A stretch of 5,042 nucleotides of DNA, from the NCBI GenBank assembly GCA_947466005.1, contig CANIBV010000107.1, forward strand, positions 1 to 5,042, given 5' to 3'. Every line of letters starts with the position of its first letter. The first letter of the stretch is position 1. Both the position numbers and the translations under genes were made by a program. Under the pieces are notes generated by a model. The model was not told the origin of the DNA and did not search any database. It worked only from the letters and a program-made list of their open reading frames with translations. The DNA comes from Spartobacteria bacterium. GTDB taxonomy: Bacteria > Verrucomicrobiota > Verrucomicrobiia > Chthoniobacterales > UBA6821. Below are positions 4,838 through 5,042 of this stretch, one piece after another.

Positions 4838-5042
4838 ATGTCACTCCCAATCGCCGAACTTCAGAACGAGTACACGCAGCGCATCATTCCTGCCCTTAAG
4901 GAAAAGCGCGGTTACAAGAATGTCCACCAAGTGCCACGTCTCGTAAAGGTGGTCATCAATACCTCAATCGCCTCCGCCCCCGATGTGAAGGCTGCGCTTG
5001 AGATCGCCAAGGACGAACTCGAACTCATTACAGGCCAGAAGC
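4838..5042 (+). CDS. rplE: 50S ribosomal protein L5, N-terminal part (cut by window edge)
   Basis: L5 binds 5S rRNA and forms part of the central protuberance, contacting P-site tRNA and S13/S19 of the small subunit. Only the first 68 codons are present; the frame stays open to the edge (one base left over). The translation begins MSLPIAELQNEYTQRIIPAL and shows the L5 hallmarks VHQVPRLVKVVINTS (29-43) and ELELITGQK (60-68), equivalent to E. coli MQVPRVEKITLNMG and AAISGQK. The usual NMGVGEA is replaced by NTSIASAPD here. The start is 12 bp after rplX with no clear Shine-Dalgarno. Identity also fits its position: rplX-rplE is the normal order. Confidence 0.95.
   Translation, partial: MSLPIAELQNEYTQRIIPALKEKRGYKNVHQVPRLVKVVINTSIASAPDVKAALEIAKDELELITGQK

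Overview
This window is a stretch of the bacterial S10-spc ribosomal protein gene cluster, all on the plus strand. The order is rplB (L2), rpsS (S19), a non-ribosomal gene, rplV (L22), rpsC (S3), rplP (L16), rpmC (L29), rpsQ (S17), rplN (L14), rplX (L24) and the first 68 codons of rplE (L5), which runs off the right edge. Apart from the extra gene, this is the standard bacterial order. Every spacer is 6-34 bp, no rho-independent terminator or convincing internal promoter is visible, and no gene-free stretch reaches 300 bp. The simplest reading is one long polycistronic transcript entering from upstream (rplW side) and leaving downstream (rplE side).

The organism is a moderately GC-rich bacterium. 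Three features are compatible with the PVC group, most likely Verrucomicrobiota: an L2 with DHPMGGGQG and a glycine-rich insert after it, mostly non-Shine-Dalgarno starts, and Ala/Lys-rich tails on several r-proteins. This placement rests on recalled family patterns and was not tested by a search. Archaea and eukaryotes are excluded by the bacterial-type L2, L16, L29 and S17 and by the gene order.

The outstanding feature is the gene at 1155-1895, between rpsS and rplV, which are normally adjacent. It encodes a 246-residue protein with a predicted Sec signal peptide, a long charged helical/coiled-coil region and a compact C-terminal beta-rich domain. It is therefore probably an exported envelope or periplasmic protein, translated from the same message as ribosome components. 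It lies 22 bp after rpsS and 8 bp before rplV, so it appears embedded in the operon and not added as a separate unit. I do not recognise a named family for it.

The ribosomal genes act together. L2, L16, L14, L22, L24, L29 and L5 build the large subunit (peptidyl-transferase surroundings, exit tunnel, subunit interface, central protuberance). S19, S3 and S17 belong to the small subunit (head, mRNA entry, 16S 5' domain). Only rplP and rplN have a clear Shine-Dalgarno motif. The other starts have weak or no anti-SD complementarity, so translation probably depends on non-SD initiation and/or coupling between closely spaced genes.
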